A stretch of DNA of 64,000 nt from Anaeromassilibacillus senegalensis (GTDB lineage: Bacteria > Bacillota > Clostridia > Oscillospirales > Acutalibacteraceae), in contig NZ_LN868536.1 in NCBI RefSeq assembly GCF_001261775.1, forward strand, positions 558,001 to 622,000, read 5' to 3'. Both the position numbers and the translations under genes were made by a program. Below the pieces are notes generated by a model that saw only the letters and a list, made by a program, of their open reading frames with translations, searched no databases and was not told the DNA's origin. This document shows, one piece after another, positions 7,864 to 16,200 of the stretch (positions are counted from its first letter, which is position 1; each line of letters begins with the position of its first letter).

Positions 7864-8979
7864 ATGAAAGTCTTGTTTGCCGGCGGCGGCACCGCCGGCC
7901 ATATCAATCCCGCGCTGGCGATTGCCGGATATCTGCGGGAGCGTGAACCGGATACGGAAATTCTTTATGTAGGCGCAAAGGGCGGGATGGAAGAACGCCT
8001 CGTCCCAGCGGCGGGTTTTTCCTTTAAAAGTATTACGATTTCCGGATTTCAGCGCAAGCTGAGTTGGGCAAACGTCAAAAAAAATGCTCAAACTGTCGTG
8101 CGCATGTTTACCTCCAGCAGGGAGGCGCGCGGGATTATCCGGGAATTCCAGCCGGATATCTGCATCGGTACCGGCGGTTATGTCAGCGGTCCGGTCATCC
8201 GCGACGCGATCAAAATGGGCATTCCCTCGCTGATACATGAGCAGAACGCCTATCCGGGCGTGACCAATAAAACCCTGAGCAAGCACGCCAGCCGAACCAT
8301 GCTGGCGGTGGCGGACGCGCAAAAGCATCTGGATCCGTCGGCGCACTGTGTACTGACCGGCAACCCTGTGCGGCAGGAGATCATCCGTACGCGCAGGGAG
8401 GAGGCTCGCCGGAAGCTGGGGCTGGATGAACGCCCGATGATTCTTTCCTTTGGCGGAAGCCTGGGGGCGCGTAAGATCAATGAAGCCGTCGCGGACCTGT
8501 TGGTTTGGAGCGCGCAGAAGGACAGGTTCCAGCATATACACGCCTACGGACAGTGGGGGACCTGGTTCCCGGACCTGTTAAAAGAAAAAGGACTGGACCT
8601 GGGCAAACATCCGCAGATGGATATTCGGGAATATATCAACGATATGCCGGACTGCCTGGCAGCGGCGGATTTGGTGATCTGCCGGGCGGGCGCCATCACG
8701 CTGAGCGAATTGCAGGCGCAGGGGCGCGCATCGATCCTGATCCCATCTCCCAATGTGGCGGAAAACCACCAATACCACAACGCCATGGCACTTGTCAACC
8801 GCAAAGCCGCCGCCATTTTGGAGGAAAAGGATTTGAGCGGTGAAACCCTGTGCAGGAAGGTGGAGGAGCTTTTTGCAAGCCCGTCCACGATCCCGCATCT
8901 GGCGGAGAATGCCAGGAAGATGGCAATTTTAAACGCCAATGAACGCATTTATCATATTATAAAAGAAGTATTGGCCTGA
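7864..8979 (+). CDS. murG: UDP-N-acetylglucosamine-undecaprenol-linked MurNAc-pentapeptide GlcNAc transferase MurG
   Basis: The product has 371 residues and is a peripheral membrane GT28 glycosyltransferase that makes lipid II from lipid I. The N-terminal glycine loop FAGGGTAGHINPALA, the IGTGGYVSGPV block, HEQNAYPG, SFGGSLGA and the UDP-GlcNAc site region CRAGAITLSEL are all present. AAAGGAGACAG lies upstream of ATG 7864. The neighbours ftsW and murA are in the same direction. Confidence 0.96.
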   Translation: MKVLFAGGGTAGHINPALAIAGYLREREPDTEILYVGAKGGMEERLVPAAGFSFKSITISGFQRKLSWANVKKNAQTVVRMFTSSREARGIIREFQPDICIGTGGYVSGPVIRDAIKMGIPSLIHEQNAYPGVTNKTLSKHASRTMLAVADAQKHLDPSAHCVLTGNPVRQEIIRTRREEARRKLGLDERPMILSFGGSLGARKINEAVADLLVWSAQKDRFQHIHAYGQWGTWFPDLLKEKGLDLGKHPQMDIREYINDMPDCLAAADLVICRAGAITLSELQAQGRASILIPSPNVAENHQYHNAMALVNRKAAAILEEKDLSGETLCRKVEELFASPSTIPHLAENARKMAILNANERIYHIIKEVLA

Positions 8980-9037
8980 TACCACCTGCAGCCGCATGCA
9001 CAGGGTTTGCCCCATCCGCATAGTATGGTGCAAAATC

Positions 9038-9168
9038 AAGGAAACACTGATTTCATTGCAGCGCACGGCCTGCCGGCTCAAATCGGCGGGCGGCGGTGCG
9101 TTTTTTCCATTTTGCCGCAGAAGAATACGGCAACCGGTCAACCGCAGTCTGCTCAGTGTTCCCTAAGG
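9038..9168 (+). mobile_element. Possible MITE-like element with imperfect terminal inverted repeats
   Basis: AGGAAACACTGA (9039-9050) is matched by the reverse complement of TCAGTGTTCCCT (9153-9164) with one mismatch, and weaker matching continues inward. The interior holds a long GC-rich hairpin (9063-9100) followed by TTTTTT and a second small stem TTGCCG/CGGCAA. No protein is encoded. It fills most of the 205-bp murG-murA gap. Target-site duplications are not clear, so the mobile origin is inferred. Confidence 0.45.
9063..9106 (+). terminator. GC-rich hairpin with T run between murG and murA
   Basis: GCAC and CCTGCCG pair across the CTCAAAT loop with CGGCGGG and GTGC, and six T follow. 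It should end or attenuate transcription between murG and murA. It may have arrived with the surrounding inverted-repeat element. Confidence 0.6.
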
Positions 9169-9184
9169 TAAAAGGGGTGCGGCT

Positions 9185-10495
9185 ATGTCGAAGCTATTGA
9201 TTCAGGGACCAGGCCGATTGGAAGGAGAGTTGCGCGTCCACGGGGCGAAAAACAGCACACTGCCGCTGATGGCGGCGGCTCTGCTTTGCGGCAGTGAATG
9301 TATCCTACATAACTGTCCGGATCTGTCGGATGTAGATACCTCGGTGCGGATTCTGCGCCACTTGGGCTGCAGGACGGAACGCTCCGGTTCAGATGTACTG
9401 GTGGACCCGCGCGGCGCGGCGCATTGGGACATTCCGGAGACGCTGATGCGGGAGATGCGCTCTTCCATCGTGTTTTTGGGCGCAATCGTTTCTAAAATGG
9501 GAAAAGCAACGTTGTCTTTTCCCGGCGGATGTGAATTGGGTCCCCGCCCGATCGACCTGCATCTTTCCGCATTGCGGAAGCTGGGCGTTTCCATTCAGGA
9601 GGACCACGGATGCCTGCGGTGCAGTGCTGAGCAGGGATTGAAGGGAACAAATATCGCGTTTTCATTTCCCAGCGTGGGTGCAACGGAAAACGTGTTGCTT
9701 GCCGCCTGCTGTGCGAAGGGGACCACGGTTATTACAAATGCGGCAAGAGAGCCGGAGATTTGTGATCTGGCTGACTTCCTGAATGCCTGCGGCGGTAAAA
9801 TTTGCGGCGCGGGCGACAGTACCATTGTTGTGGAAGGCGTCAAGAAACTGGACGGGTGTGAGCACAGGGTCATTCCGGACCGCATCGCCGCGGCAACGTA
9901 TCTGGCGGCGGCGGCGGTTACCGGAAGCACGCTGACGCTGACGCATGTACTGCCCGCACATATGGCGCCGGTACTGCCGGTGTTTGAGGAAACCGGCTGC
10001 CAAATTGACGTGGATGGAGAAACCATGCGCATTGTGGCGCCAAAACGGCTGAGCCGCATGAAAAACGTGCGCACGATGCCGTATCCGGGTTTTCCAACGG
10101 ACGCACAGGCGCCGGTGATGACGATGGCGGCCGTTGCGGAGGGCACCAGCATTTTTGTGGAGAACATCTTTGAGAGCCGTTACAAGCACGTGGGCGAGCT
10201 GCTTCGCCTGGGAGCCAACATCAAAGTAGAAGGCCGTGTGGCGGTCGTGGAGGGCGTTCAGCGCTTTTCCGGTGCGCCGGTAGAGGCGGCGGACCTACGC
10301 GGCGGCGCGGCGCTTGTGGTGGCGGGACTCGCAGCGCAGGGGGAAACCCTTGTGAGCGGCGTCAAACATATTGACCGCGGTTATGAGAGTATCGAAAAGA
10401 GCCTGCGCAGCCTGGGGGCACGCGTCATCCGCATCCCGGAGGAGCCTGCCGGAAAAGTACCGATCTGCCGGGCCGCGGTATATCAGGAAGGATAA
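9185..10495 (+). CDS. murA: UDP-N-acetylglucosamine 1-carboxyvinyltransferase MurA
   Basis: The product has 436 residues, slightly longer than E. coli MurA. It transfers enolpyruvate from PEP to UDP-GlcNAc, the first committed step of peptidoglycan synthesis. The N-terminal HGAKNSTLPLMAAALL block carries the catalytic Lys-Asn. The active-site cysteine lies in FPGGCELGPRPIDLH near residue 117, so the enzyme should be sensitive to fosfomycin-type inactivation. ATG 9185 has AAAGGGG upstream. Finding murA inside this cluster while murB to murF are missing is unusual. Confidence 0.94.
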   Translation: MSKLLIQGPGRLEGELRVHGAKNSTLPLMAAALLCGSECILHNCPDLSDVDTSVRILRHLGCRTERSGSDVLVDPRGAAHWDIPETLMREMRSSIVFLGAIVSKMGKATLSFPGGCELGPRPIDLHLSALRKLGVSIQEDHGCLRCSAEQGLKGTNIAFSFPSVGATENVLLAACCAKGTTVITNAAREPEICDLADFLNACGGKICGAGDSTIVVEGVKKLDGCEHRVIPDRIAAATYLAAAAVTGSTLTLTHVLPAHMAPVLPVFEETGCQIDVDGETMRIVAPKRLSRMKNVRTMPYPGFPTDAQAPVMTMAAVAEGTSIFVENIFESRYKHVGELLRLGANIKVEGRVAVVEGVQRFSGAPVEAADLRGGAALVVAGLAAQGETLVSGVKHIDRGYESIEKSLRSLGARVIRIPEEPAGKVPICRAAVYQEG

Positions 10496-10687
10496 CAACT
10501 GAGGAAGGAAGTGAAACAGCATGGGGACAACGCAGAACCGCGGGCGCGCAGGACCGCCGAACCGGAGGCCGCCGCAACAGCCTCCGCGCCGCAACTGAGG
10601 AAGGAAGTGAAACAGCATGGGGACAACGCAGAACCGCGGGCGCGCAGGACCGCCGAACCGGAGGCCGCCGCAACAGCCTCCGCGCCG
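10496..10687 (+). repeat. Perfect 96-bp tandem duplication over the divIB start region
   Basis: Bases 10496-10591 are repeated exactly at 10592-10687. Each copy contains the same ribosome site (CTGAGGAAGGAAGTG) and an ATG. The first copy's ATG (10521) opens a 25-codon proline/arginine-rich frame that stops at TGA 10596-10598, at the copy junction. The second copy's ATG (10617) starts the real divIB. The perfect identity points to a recent event. Confidence 0.95.
10521..10598 (+). CDS. Duplicated truncated copy of the divIB 5' end (25 codons)
   Basis: This short frame encodes the same first 24 residues as DivIB (MGTTQNRGRAGPPNRRP and on) and then stops at the duplication junction. It carries the same ribosome site as divIB and ends 18 bp before the true start. 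It could act as an upstream frame that couples or competes for translation. I treat it as a by-product of the duplication. Confidence 0.5.
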   Translation: MGTTQNRGRAGPPNRRPPQQPPRRN

Positions 10688-11636
10688 GCCGGAACCGGAG
10701 CCGCAGAAGCGCCGGAAACGGGTGGCAGAGGGGACCGCACAGCGTGCGGAGCAGCGACGACGGCGAAAGCGCAGGCGGCTGATCCTGTTTTACATCGTGA
10801 TGTTTCTGGTGGTTGTCATCGGTGCTGTTACACTTTCCCTGACGGTACTGTTTAAAATAGATACCATACAGGTGACTGGCACTTCCCGCTATACCGCGCA
10901 GGAAATTGTCAACACGGCGGGCATTCCAAAGGGTGAAAACCTTTTTTTGGCGAAGACGAAGGAAGCCGGAACCGCGATTGAGAAAAAGCTGCCTTACATA
11001 AAAACGGCAAAGGTGTCCCGGCGGTTTCCGGCGAAAATCGTGATCGACGTTGTAGAAGACACTGTTTCCGGCGTCATTGTATATGAGGACCGGTATGCGG
11101 TGCTGGGGGAAAACGGCAAGGTGCTGGATTTTCCGGAAGTCATTCCGGAAGGGGTTCCGGTAATTAAGGGCCTGATGCTCTCTAAAGTAGAACTGGGTGA
11201 GCCGATTGCCTTTCAGGAAAACGACACGGAAAGCGAAGCGTCGGAGGAAGCTTCTTCGTCCGCGCTGCAAGCCGCGGGTGCGGAAGAGAAGTCAGAAGAG
11301 GCTGCAAGCGAAGAACCGGTGCAGCAGCGCAACCAGGAGACCTATGAAACCCTGATGCAGGCGATAACGGATAATGGGTTGGATAAAATTTCAGAAATCG
11401 ACCTGACTGATCCGTATAATTTAAAAATTCTGTATGATAACCGGATTACCATGGTGCTGGGACTTCCCACGGACCTGGACTATAAAATCCATTACGCAAA
11501 GGGCATCCTGGATGAGGGCGGCATTCAGGAAAATGAGCGCGGCGTGCTGAACCTGGCCGACGCCGTGAATAATAAAGTGCCGTTTGCGCCGGACTATACC
11601 GGTGGAACAACGGAGAGCGAGGCTCCTTCCGGTTAA
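10617..11636 (+). CDS. divIB: Cell division protein FtsQ/DivIB
   Basis: The product has 339 residues. An Arg/Pro-rich cytoplasmic N-terminus (1-53) precedes one membrane helix (about 54-77) and a POTRA domain (about 80-150, with IDTIQVTGTSRYTAQEIV). A beta domain follows, into which an acidic Glu/Ser/Ala-rich stretch (about 205-240) is inserted. DivIB binds FtsL and DivIC in the septal complex. The start at 10617 lies in the second copy of a 96-bp duplication; the in-frame TGA at 10596 excludes the first. murA ends 122 bp upstream. Confidence 0.9.
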   Translation: MGTTQNRGRAGPPNRRPPQQPPRRPEPEPQKRRKRVAEGTAQRAEQRRRRKRRRLILFYIVMFLVVVIGAVTLSLTVLFKIDTIQVTGTSRYTAQEIVNTAGIPKGENLFLAKTKEAGTAIEKKLPYIKTAKVSRRFPAKIVIDVVEDTVSGVIVYEDRYAVLGENGKVLDFPEVIPEGVPVIKGLMLSKVELGEPIAFQENDTESEASEEASSSALQAAGAEEKSEEAASEEPVQQRNQETYETLMQAITDNGLDKISEIDLTDPYNLKILYDNRITMVLGLPTDLDYKIHYAKGILDEGGIQENERGVLNLADAVNNKVPFAPDYTGGTTESEAPSG

Positions 11637-11681
11637 AAACAGTCCAATCCGCCAAAAGTTGGAGCCGCAAGCAAATACTTG

Positions 11682-11736
11682 TTGAAATTATTTCGTAAAA
11701 GTGTTAAATTAGTACTATGCATAGGCAACGGTTGCC
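11682..11736 (+). promoter_or_regulatory. Candidate ftsZ promoter and palindromic operator
   Basis: TTGAAA (11682-11687) with a 16-nt spacer to TTAAAT (11704-11709) is a moderate promoter. The exact palindrome GGCAACGGTTGCC (11724-11736) lies about 15 bp downstream of it and 38 bp before the ftsZ ATG. A site there could bind a repressor or form a short stem. Both calls are by eye. Confidence 0.4.
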
Positions 11737-11773
11737 GGTATAAATAAAAGGACGTTTAAGGGGGACGCAGCAC

Positions 11774-12910
11774 ATGCCTTTTGAGATTGATAATGACTTT
11801 GACAATATTGTTCAGATAAAAGTGATCGGTGTTGGCGGCGGCGGCGGAAACGCGGTCGACCGCATGGTAACCATGGGTGTACAGGGCGTAGAGTTTATTT
11901 CCGTCAATACGGATAAGCAGGCGCTTTACCGCTCCAAGGCGACGCAGAAAATCCAGATCGGCGAGAAGGTCACGCACGGAAAAGGCGCGGGATCGAAGCC
12001 GGAAATGGGCCAGAAGGCGGGCGAAGAGAGCCGTGAAGCGATTGCGACGGCAATCCGCGGCAGCGATATGGTCTTTATCACCGCGGGCATGGGCGGCGGC
12101 ACCGGTACGGGCGCAGCGCCGATCGTGGCGGAGGTAGCCCGTGACATGGGCGTCCTGACAGTAGGCATTGTGACAAAACCCTTTGCGTTTGAAGGCAGGC
12201 GGCGTATGGAGCAGGCCGAAAACGGCATTTCCGCCCTGCGTGAGCATGTGGATTCCCTGGTTGTGATCCCCAACGAGCGTCTGAAGCTGGTCAGCGAGCA
12301 GCGCATTACGCTGGTCAACGCGTTCTCCATTGCGGACGACGTGCTGCGCCAGGGCGTACAGAGTATCTCCGACTTGATTAAGCTGCCTGGACTGGTCAAC
12401 CTGGACTTTGCCGATGTGACCGCGATCATGAAGGACGCGGGTTATGCGCACATGGGCGTTGGCAGAGCCTCCGGCAAGGACAAAGCGGAGCAGGCCGCCA
12501 ATATGGCGATTTCCAGCCCGCTGCTCGAAACGGCGATTAACGGTGCAAAGGGTGTTATCGTAAATATCACCTCTTCTCCGGATATCGGACTTGACGAAAT
12601 CGAGACGGCCTCCGCGATGATCGCTTCTCAGGCACATGAGGATGCGAACATCATCTGGGGCGCCGCGTTTGATGAAAATATGGATGACGAAATGAGCGTC
12701 ACGGTGATTGCCACCGGTTTTGCCACGCACGACGGCAGTGATCAGCCGGCCAGGGAGGAGCGCAGGAGCAGTTCCGCACAGAGCGCTTATTCTCACAGCA
12801 GCGCGCCGGCGCGTGAATCCAGAGAAAGCGCTTCCCGTGCACAAAGTTCTCCCTCTTTGGACGACGACGATACATTTACCGATATTATGTCGATTTTTAA
12901 CAGAAAATAA
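11774..12910 (+). CDS. ftsZ: Cell division GTPase FtsZ
   Basis: The product has 378 residues and is the tubulin-like GTPase that forms the Z ring. [16 protein letters not shown] near residue 18 and the tubulin signature [10 protein letters not shown] near 110 bind GTP. NLDFADV and the T7-loop region, then a Ser/Arg-rich linker (about 320-360) and the C-terminal peptide [14 protein letters not shown] follow. That last segment is the usual docking site for FtsA, SepF and similar partners. It is the last gene of the cluster and ends at a terminator. Confidence 0.97.
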   Translation: MPFEIDNDFDNIVQIKVIGVGGGGGNAVDRMVTMGVQGVEFISVNTDKQALYRSKATQKIQIGEKVTHGKGAGSKPEMGQKAGEESREAIATAIRGSDMVFITAGMGGGTGTGAAPIVAEVARDMGVLTVGIVTKPFAFEGRRRMEQAENGISALREHVDSLVVIPNERLKLVSEQRITLVNAFSIADDVLRQGVQSISDLIKLPGLVNLDFADVTAIMKDAGYAHMGVGRASGKDKAEQAANMAISSPLLETAINGAKGVIVNITSSPDIGLDEIETASAMIASQAHEDANIIWGAAFDENMDDEMSVTVIATGFATHDGSDQPAREERRSSSAQSAYSHSSAPARESRESASRAQSSPSLDDDDTFTDIMSIFNRK

Positions 12911-12926
12911 CATACAACACAACCTG

Positions 12927-12955
12927 GAAAGGGCCCGGTTCTGCCGGGCCTTTTC
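12927..12955 (+). terminator. Terminator after ftsZ
   Basis: AAAGGGCCCGG and CCGGGCCTTTT pair around a short TTCTG loop with a T run. It closes the division cluster. Confidence 0.85.
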
Positions 12956-13072
12956 TGCATGTTTTTTTCATTTGATACGGGTGCAAAAAGGCGATGTAAG
13001 GCGAATTTAGCCCGTGTAGGGCACTGCGGAGCAAATTGACTGGAATATAACACGAAAATATAAGCCGCACTC

Positions 13073-13257
13073 TTGTAATCTCCCGTTTCTGTGCTATAAT
13101 AACCAGTGTAATACAAAATCAGCCTGTGCGCAGTTGTCTGGCACAGGCCATTTATTTGACAGTCCGCCATGTGAAGCGGACAGAGGAGGTGGCATTGTGA
13201 AACCGGACCCTTTATGCAGTGGGGACAAACGAAACAATCATAAGGGAGATGAAAGCA
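13073..13257 (+). promoter_or_regulatory. corA promoter and long structured leader
   Basis: TTGTAA (13073-13078), 16 nt, and TATAAT (13095-13100) make a promoter followed by AACC, as in the hairpin elements near mraY and the flippase. The leader of about 150 nt has a stem CCTGTGC/GCACAGG (about 13123-13148). It also has a strong AGGAGGTG site before a GTG (13197) that opens a short out-of-frame reading frame overlapping the corA start. I could not match it to the Mg2+ M-box. Confidence 0.45.
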
Positions 13258-14181
13258 ATGCTGTCTTATTACAAAACCATAGACGGCCAAATGACCCATC
13301 TGGAAGCCTGTGAGCCTGGGTGCTGGATCAATTGTATAGCGCCCACGGACGCGGAGATCAACGGAATGATCGCGGACTTCAAGGTGGAGCCGGATTTCTT
13401 CCGCGCCGCGATGGACGAGGAGGAATCCTCCCATATTGACAGCGAGGACGACAGCACGTTAATCATCATTGACATGCCGGTTGCGGAAAAGACGGGCGGT
13501 AACATCACATACACCACAACGCCGCTGGGCATCATCATTACGGAGAAAAACGTGATCACTGTTGCCACCAAGAATAACCCCGTGCTGGACGAGTTCACCG
13601 ACAACGTGGTCCGCGGGGTGCAGACCAACCTGAAGACGCGTTTTATCCTGCATTTAATGCTGCGGATCGCCACGCGCTACTTGCAGTACCTGAAGCAGAT
13701 TGATAAAATCAGCAGCCATGTGGAACGCGAGCTGCGGAAGTCCATGAAGAACTCCGAGCTGATTCAGCTGTTGGATATTGAGAAATCATTGGTGTATTTT
13801 TCCTCTTCCCTGAAGGGCAGTGAGATCACCATTGAAAAGATTATGCGCGGGCGTGTGGTCAAGCTCTACGAGGAGGACCAGGACCTGCTGGAAGATGTGC
13901 TGATCGAGGTGCGCCAGGCCATTGAGATGTCCAGTATTTATCTGAACATCCTCTCCGGCACAATGGATGCGTTTGCGTCCGTGATCAGCAACAACCTGAA
14001 TATTGTGATGAAGGTTTTGGCTTCTATCACGCTGCTGATTTCCATTCCGACGGTCATTTCGAGTTTTTATGGAATGAATGTGGACGGGCTGCCTTTGCCG
14101 TATTTTTGGTTCCCGCTGGTATTGGCGGTCGTCAGTATGGGCGTCGCGTATTTTATCCTGCGGAAGAAGGATATGTTTTAA
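13258..14181 (+). CDS. corA: CorA-family divalent cation channel
   Basis: The product has 307 residues. A large cytoplasmic domain precedes two C-terminal membrane helices. The signature Y-G-M-N sits at the end of the first helix (YGMNVDGLPLPYF, about 272-284) and forms the pore entry in Mg2+/Co2+/Ni2+ channels of this family. The start at 13258 has AAGGGAG nine bases upstream; the earlier GTG at 13219 has no such site. Mg2+ as the substrate is inferred from the family. Confidence 0.88.
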   Translation: MLSYYKTIDGQMTHLEACEPGCWINCIAPTDAEINGMIADFKVEPDFFRAAMDEEESSHIDSEDDSTLIIIDMPVAEKTGGNITYTTTPLGIIITEKNVITVATKNNPVLDEFTDNVVRGVQTNLKTRFILHLMLRIATRYLQYLKQIDKISSHVERELRKSMKNSELIQLLDIEKSLVYFSSSLKGSEITIEKIMRGRVVKLYEEDQDLLEDVLIEVRQAIEMSSIYLNILSGTMDAFASVISNNLNIVMKVLASITLLISIPTVISSFYGMNVDGLPLPYFWFPLVLAVVSMGVAYFILRKKDMF

Positions 14182-14238
14182 ACAGGTAAAAGGGGAACTG
14201 CGACGGCAGCTCCCTTTCTTTATGGAGGGAAAAAGAGT

Positions 14239-14769
14239 ATGGAACGCATTCGGATTCACACGAGCGAACTGCCTGTAAAGGCGAAAGACCTGCGTGCCGG
14301 AGATCAGATTTTATTGAGCGGCACCATTTACACCGCGCGCGACGCGGCGCATAAGCGGATTTGCGCCCTGCTGGATGAGGGAAAGGAACCGCCGTTTCCA
14401 CTGGAAGGCGCTTCGGTCTATTACGCGGGGCCGACACCCGCGCCGGAGGGGCTTCCCATCGGCTCCTGCGGGCCGACGACCTCTTCGCGGATGGATGTCT
14501 TTGCGCCGCGTCTGCTAGACCTGGGATTGAAGTGTATGATCGGCAAAGGGAACCGCGCCCCAGCGGTTGCAGAAGCCATTCAGCGCAATGGGGCGGTGTA
14601 CCTGTGCGCCATCGGCGGAGCGGGCGCGCTGGCTGCGAAATGTGTGCGCTCCCTCAGGGTCATCGCATTTGAAGACCTCGGCTGTGAATCGGTCAAGGAG
14701 CTGCAAATTGAGGACTTTCCCCTGTTTGTGGCGATTGATGCCACGGGAGGCAGCCTCTTTGCAAAATAA
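14239..14769 (+). CDS. Fumarase/tartrate dehydratase class I, beta subunit
   Basis: The product has 176 residues and matches the C-terminal (beta) domain of Fe-S hydro-lyases: the AGDQILLSGTIYTARDAAHKR opening, SCGPTTSSRMD and IGKGNRAP near residue 100. With the alpha subunit, which holds the 4Fe-4S cluster, it would hydrate fumarate to malate or dehydrate tartrate. No alpha subunit gene lies next to it: upstream is corA and downstream a CDF transporter. That is unusual, because the two subunits are normally adjacent. Confidence 0.85.
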   Translation: MERIRIHTSELPVKAKDLRAGDQILLSGTIYTARDAAHKRICALLDEGKEPPFPLEGASVYYAGPTPAPEGLPIGSCGPTTSSRMDVFAPRLLDLGLKCMIGKGNRAPAVAEAIQRNGAVYLCAIGGAGALAAKCVRSLRVIAFEDLGCESVKELQIEDFPLFVAIDATGGSLFAK

Positions 14770-14800
14770 GCCGGGATAGCAATGGAATGGGAGGGATCAT

Positions 14801-15985
14801 ATGACGAACCTGTTGGTGCGTCTTTTTATCAAGGACTATCAGAATGTAAAGGACAGCCGGGTGCGGGAGCAGTACGGGAAGTTTGCGGGGGTTGTTGGGA
14901 TCGTGACCAACCTGCTGCTGTCCGTGATCAAGGCGCTTGCGGGCTTTTTGTTCCACAGCGTGGCCATTCTTGCGGACGCGGTGAACAACCTGTCCGATTC
15001 CGCTTCGTCCATTGTGACGCTGGTGGGATTTAAACTGTCCGCCAAGCCGGCCGACAAAGAGCATCCGTACGGGCATGCGCGCATTGAATACATCAGCGGG
15101 CTGATCGTGTCCCTGGTCATCCTGCTGCTGGGCTTCCAGCTGGTGCAGTCCTCGATAGGAAAGATTTTGCAGCCGGAGGAAACGGAAATCAGCCTGTTGG
15201 CGGTCGCTGTTTTGGTGGTTTCCATGCTGATCAAGCTCTGGCAGTTTTTCTTTTACCGGAAGCTTGGCAGGCGGATTGCCTCCACTACGCTGGAAGCGAC
15301 GGCTGCCGACAGCCGCAACGATGTAATCAGCACGGGAGCAATCCTGATTGGCATGGGGATTACCAGGCTGACAGGGTATAATCTGGACGGCTGGATGGGT
15401 CTGGTGGTGGCGATCCTCGTCATCGTCGGCGGAGTCAAGCTGATTATGGAAACCAGCGATCCACTGCTGGGCATTGCACCGTCCAAGGAGCTGGTGGACG
15501 GCGTTTATCAGAAGATACTGAGCTACAAAGGCGTTCTGGGACTGCATGACCTGAGTGTACACAACTACGGGCCGGGCCGGTGTTTTGCCTCTGTGCATTG
15601 CGAAGTGCCGGCGGAACAGGACGTCATGGTCAGCCACGATATTATAGACAACATTGAGCGCGACTTTTTGCAGGATATGAACATCCATCTGGTGATCCAT
15701 ATGGACCCGGTCGTCACGGACGACGAACGCACCAATACGCTGAAGCAGCAGGTGGTGCAGAAGCTGCGGACGCTTTCCACAGAGATCGATATGCACGATT
15801 TCCGCGTGGTGTGGGGGAATACCCATACCAATCTGATTTTCGACGTGTGCGTGCCGTTCGGCTTCCAGTGGAGCGACAGCGAGCTTTTGCAGCGCGTGGA
15901 GGAAACAATAAAAGAGCTGGATTCGCACTATTTTACGGTTGTTACCGTAGATCACGATTATGTTCCGCATTTTGTGGAAAAATAG
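14801..15985 (+). CDS. Cation diffusion facilitator (CDF) family transporter
   Basis: The product has 394 residues: about six membrane helices (to about 210) and a C-terminal cytoplasmic domain. Metal-site residues are visible in ADAVNNLSDSASS near residue 50 and AADSRNDVIS near 167, and EHPYGHARIEY carries the family His/Arg pattern. Such proteins export Zn2+, Mn2+, Fe2+ or Co2+ by proton exchange. The metal cannot be told from sequence. The C-terminus is longer than in minimal CDF proteins. Confidence 0.9.
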   Translation: MTNLLVRLFIKDYQNVKDSRVREQYGKFAGVVGIVTNLLLSVIKALAGFLFHSVAILADAVNNLSDSASSIVTLVGFKLSAKPADKEHPYGHARIEYISGLIVSLVILLLGFQLVQSSIGKILQPEETEISLLAVAVLVVSMLIKLWQFFFYRKLGRRIASTTLEATAADSRNDVISTGAILIGMGITRLTGYNLDGWMGLVVAILVIVGGVKLIMETSDPLLGIAPSKELVDGVYQKILSYKGVLGLHDLSVHNYGPGRCFASVHCEVPAEQDVMVSHDIIDNIERDFLQDMNIHLVIHMDPVVTDDERTNTLKQQVVQKLRTLSTEIDMHDFRVVWGNTHTNLIFDVCVPFGFQWSDSELLQRVEETIKELDSHYFTVVTVDHDYVPHFVEK

Positions 15986-15995
15986 AATTCCGAAC

Positions 15996-16038
15996 TCCCG
16001 CGCAGGCATGGAAATTGTCGTCTGCGTGGGATTTTTTT
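15996..16038 (+). terminator. Terminator after the CDF gene
   Basis: TCCCGCGCAG pairs with CTGCGTGGGA with one mismatch, and a run of seven T follows. Confidence 0.7.
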
Positions 16039-16113
16039 CGTATTTCCCGGGAAACAGGAAATACGCGCCAGCAGCTCGCCTGTAAGCACCTTGACGTGTT
16101 CATAATTTGTTCA

Positions 16114-16142
16114 TTGCATTTTTGAAAAGAATGTACTACAAT
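16114..16142 (+). promoter_or_regulatory. htpG promoter
   Basis: TTGCAT (16114-16119), a 17-nt spacer and TACAAT (16137-16142) form a sigma-A type promoter. The CIRCE operator starts five bases after the -10 box, so bound HrcA would cover the transcription start. Confidence 0.75.
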
Positions 16143-16146
16143 AGTT

Positions 16147-16173
16147 TTAGCACTTGATCTAATTGAGTGCTAA
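16147..16173 (+). promoter_or_regulatory. CIRCE operator (HrcA-binding site)
   Basis: TTAGCACTT, nine bases, then GAGTGCTAA matches the CIRCE consensus TTAGCACTC-N9-GAGTGCTAA with one mismatch. HrcA represses chaperone genes from such sites and is released on heat shock. It is 27 bp before the htpG start. Confidence 0.92.
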
Positions 16174-16200
16174 AACTAAAGATATAAGAGGTTGATTGCA

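Noticed and set aside
10511..10855. 114-residue alternative frame over the divIB duplication, with a 32-residue repeat
   Set aside because: It is open only because the 96-bp unit is a multiple of three and GC-rich; the divIB frame has the POTRA and membrane parts.
13101..13257. Mg2+ M-box riboswitch before corA
   Set aside because: None of the conserved M-box segments could be found in the leader.
14693..16009. 438-residue minus-strand frame over the CDF gene
   Set aside because: His/Gln-rich shadow of the real gene, without a ribosome site or family signature.
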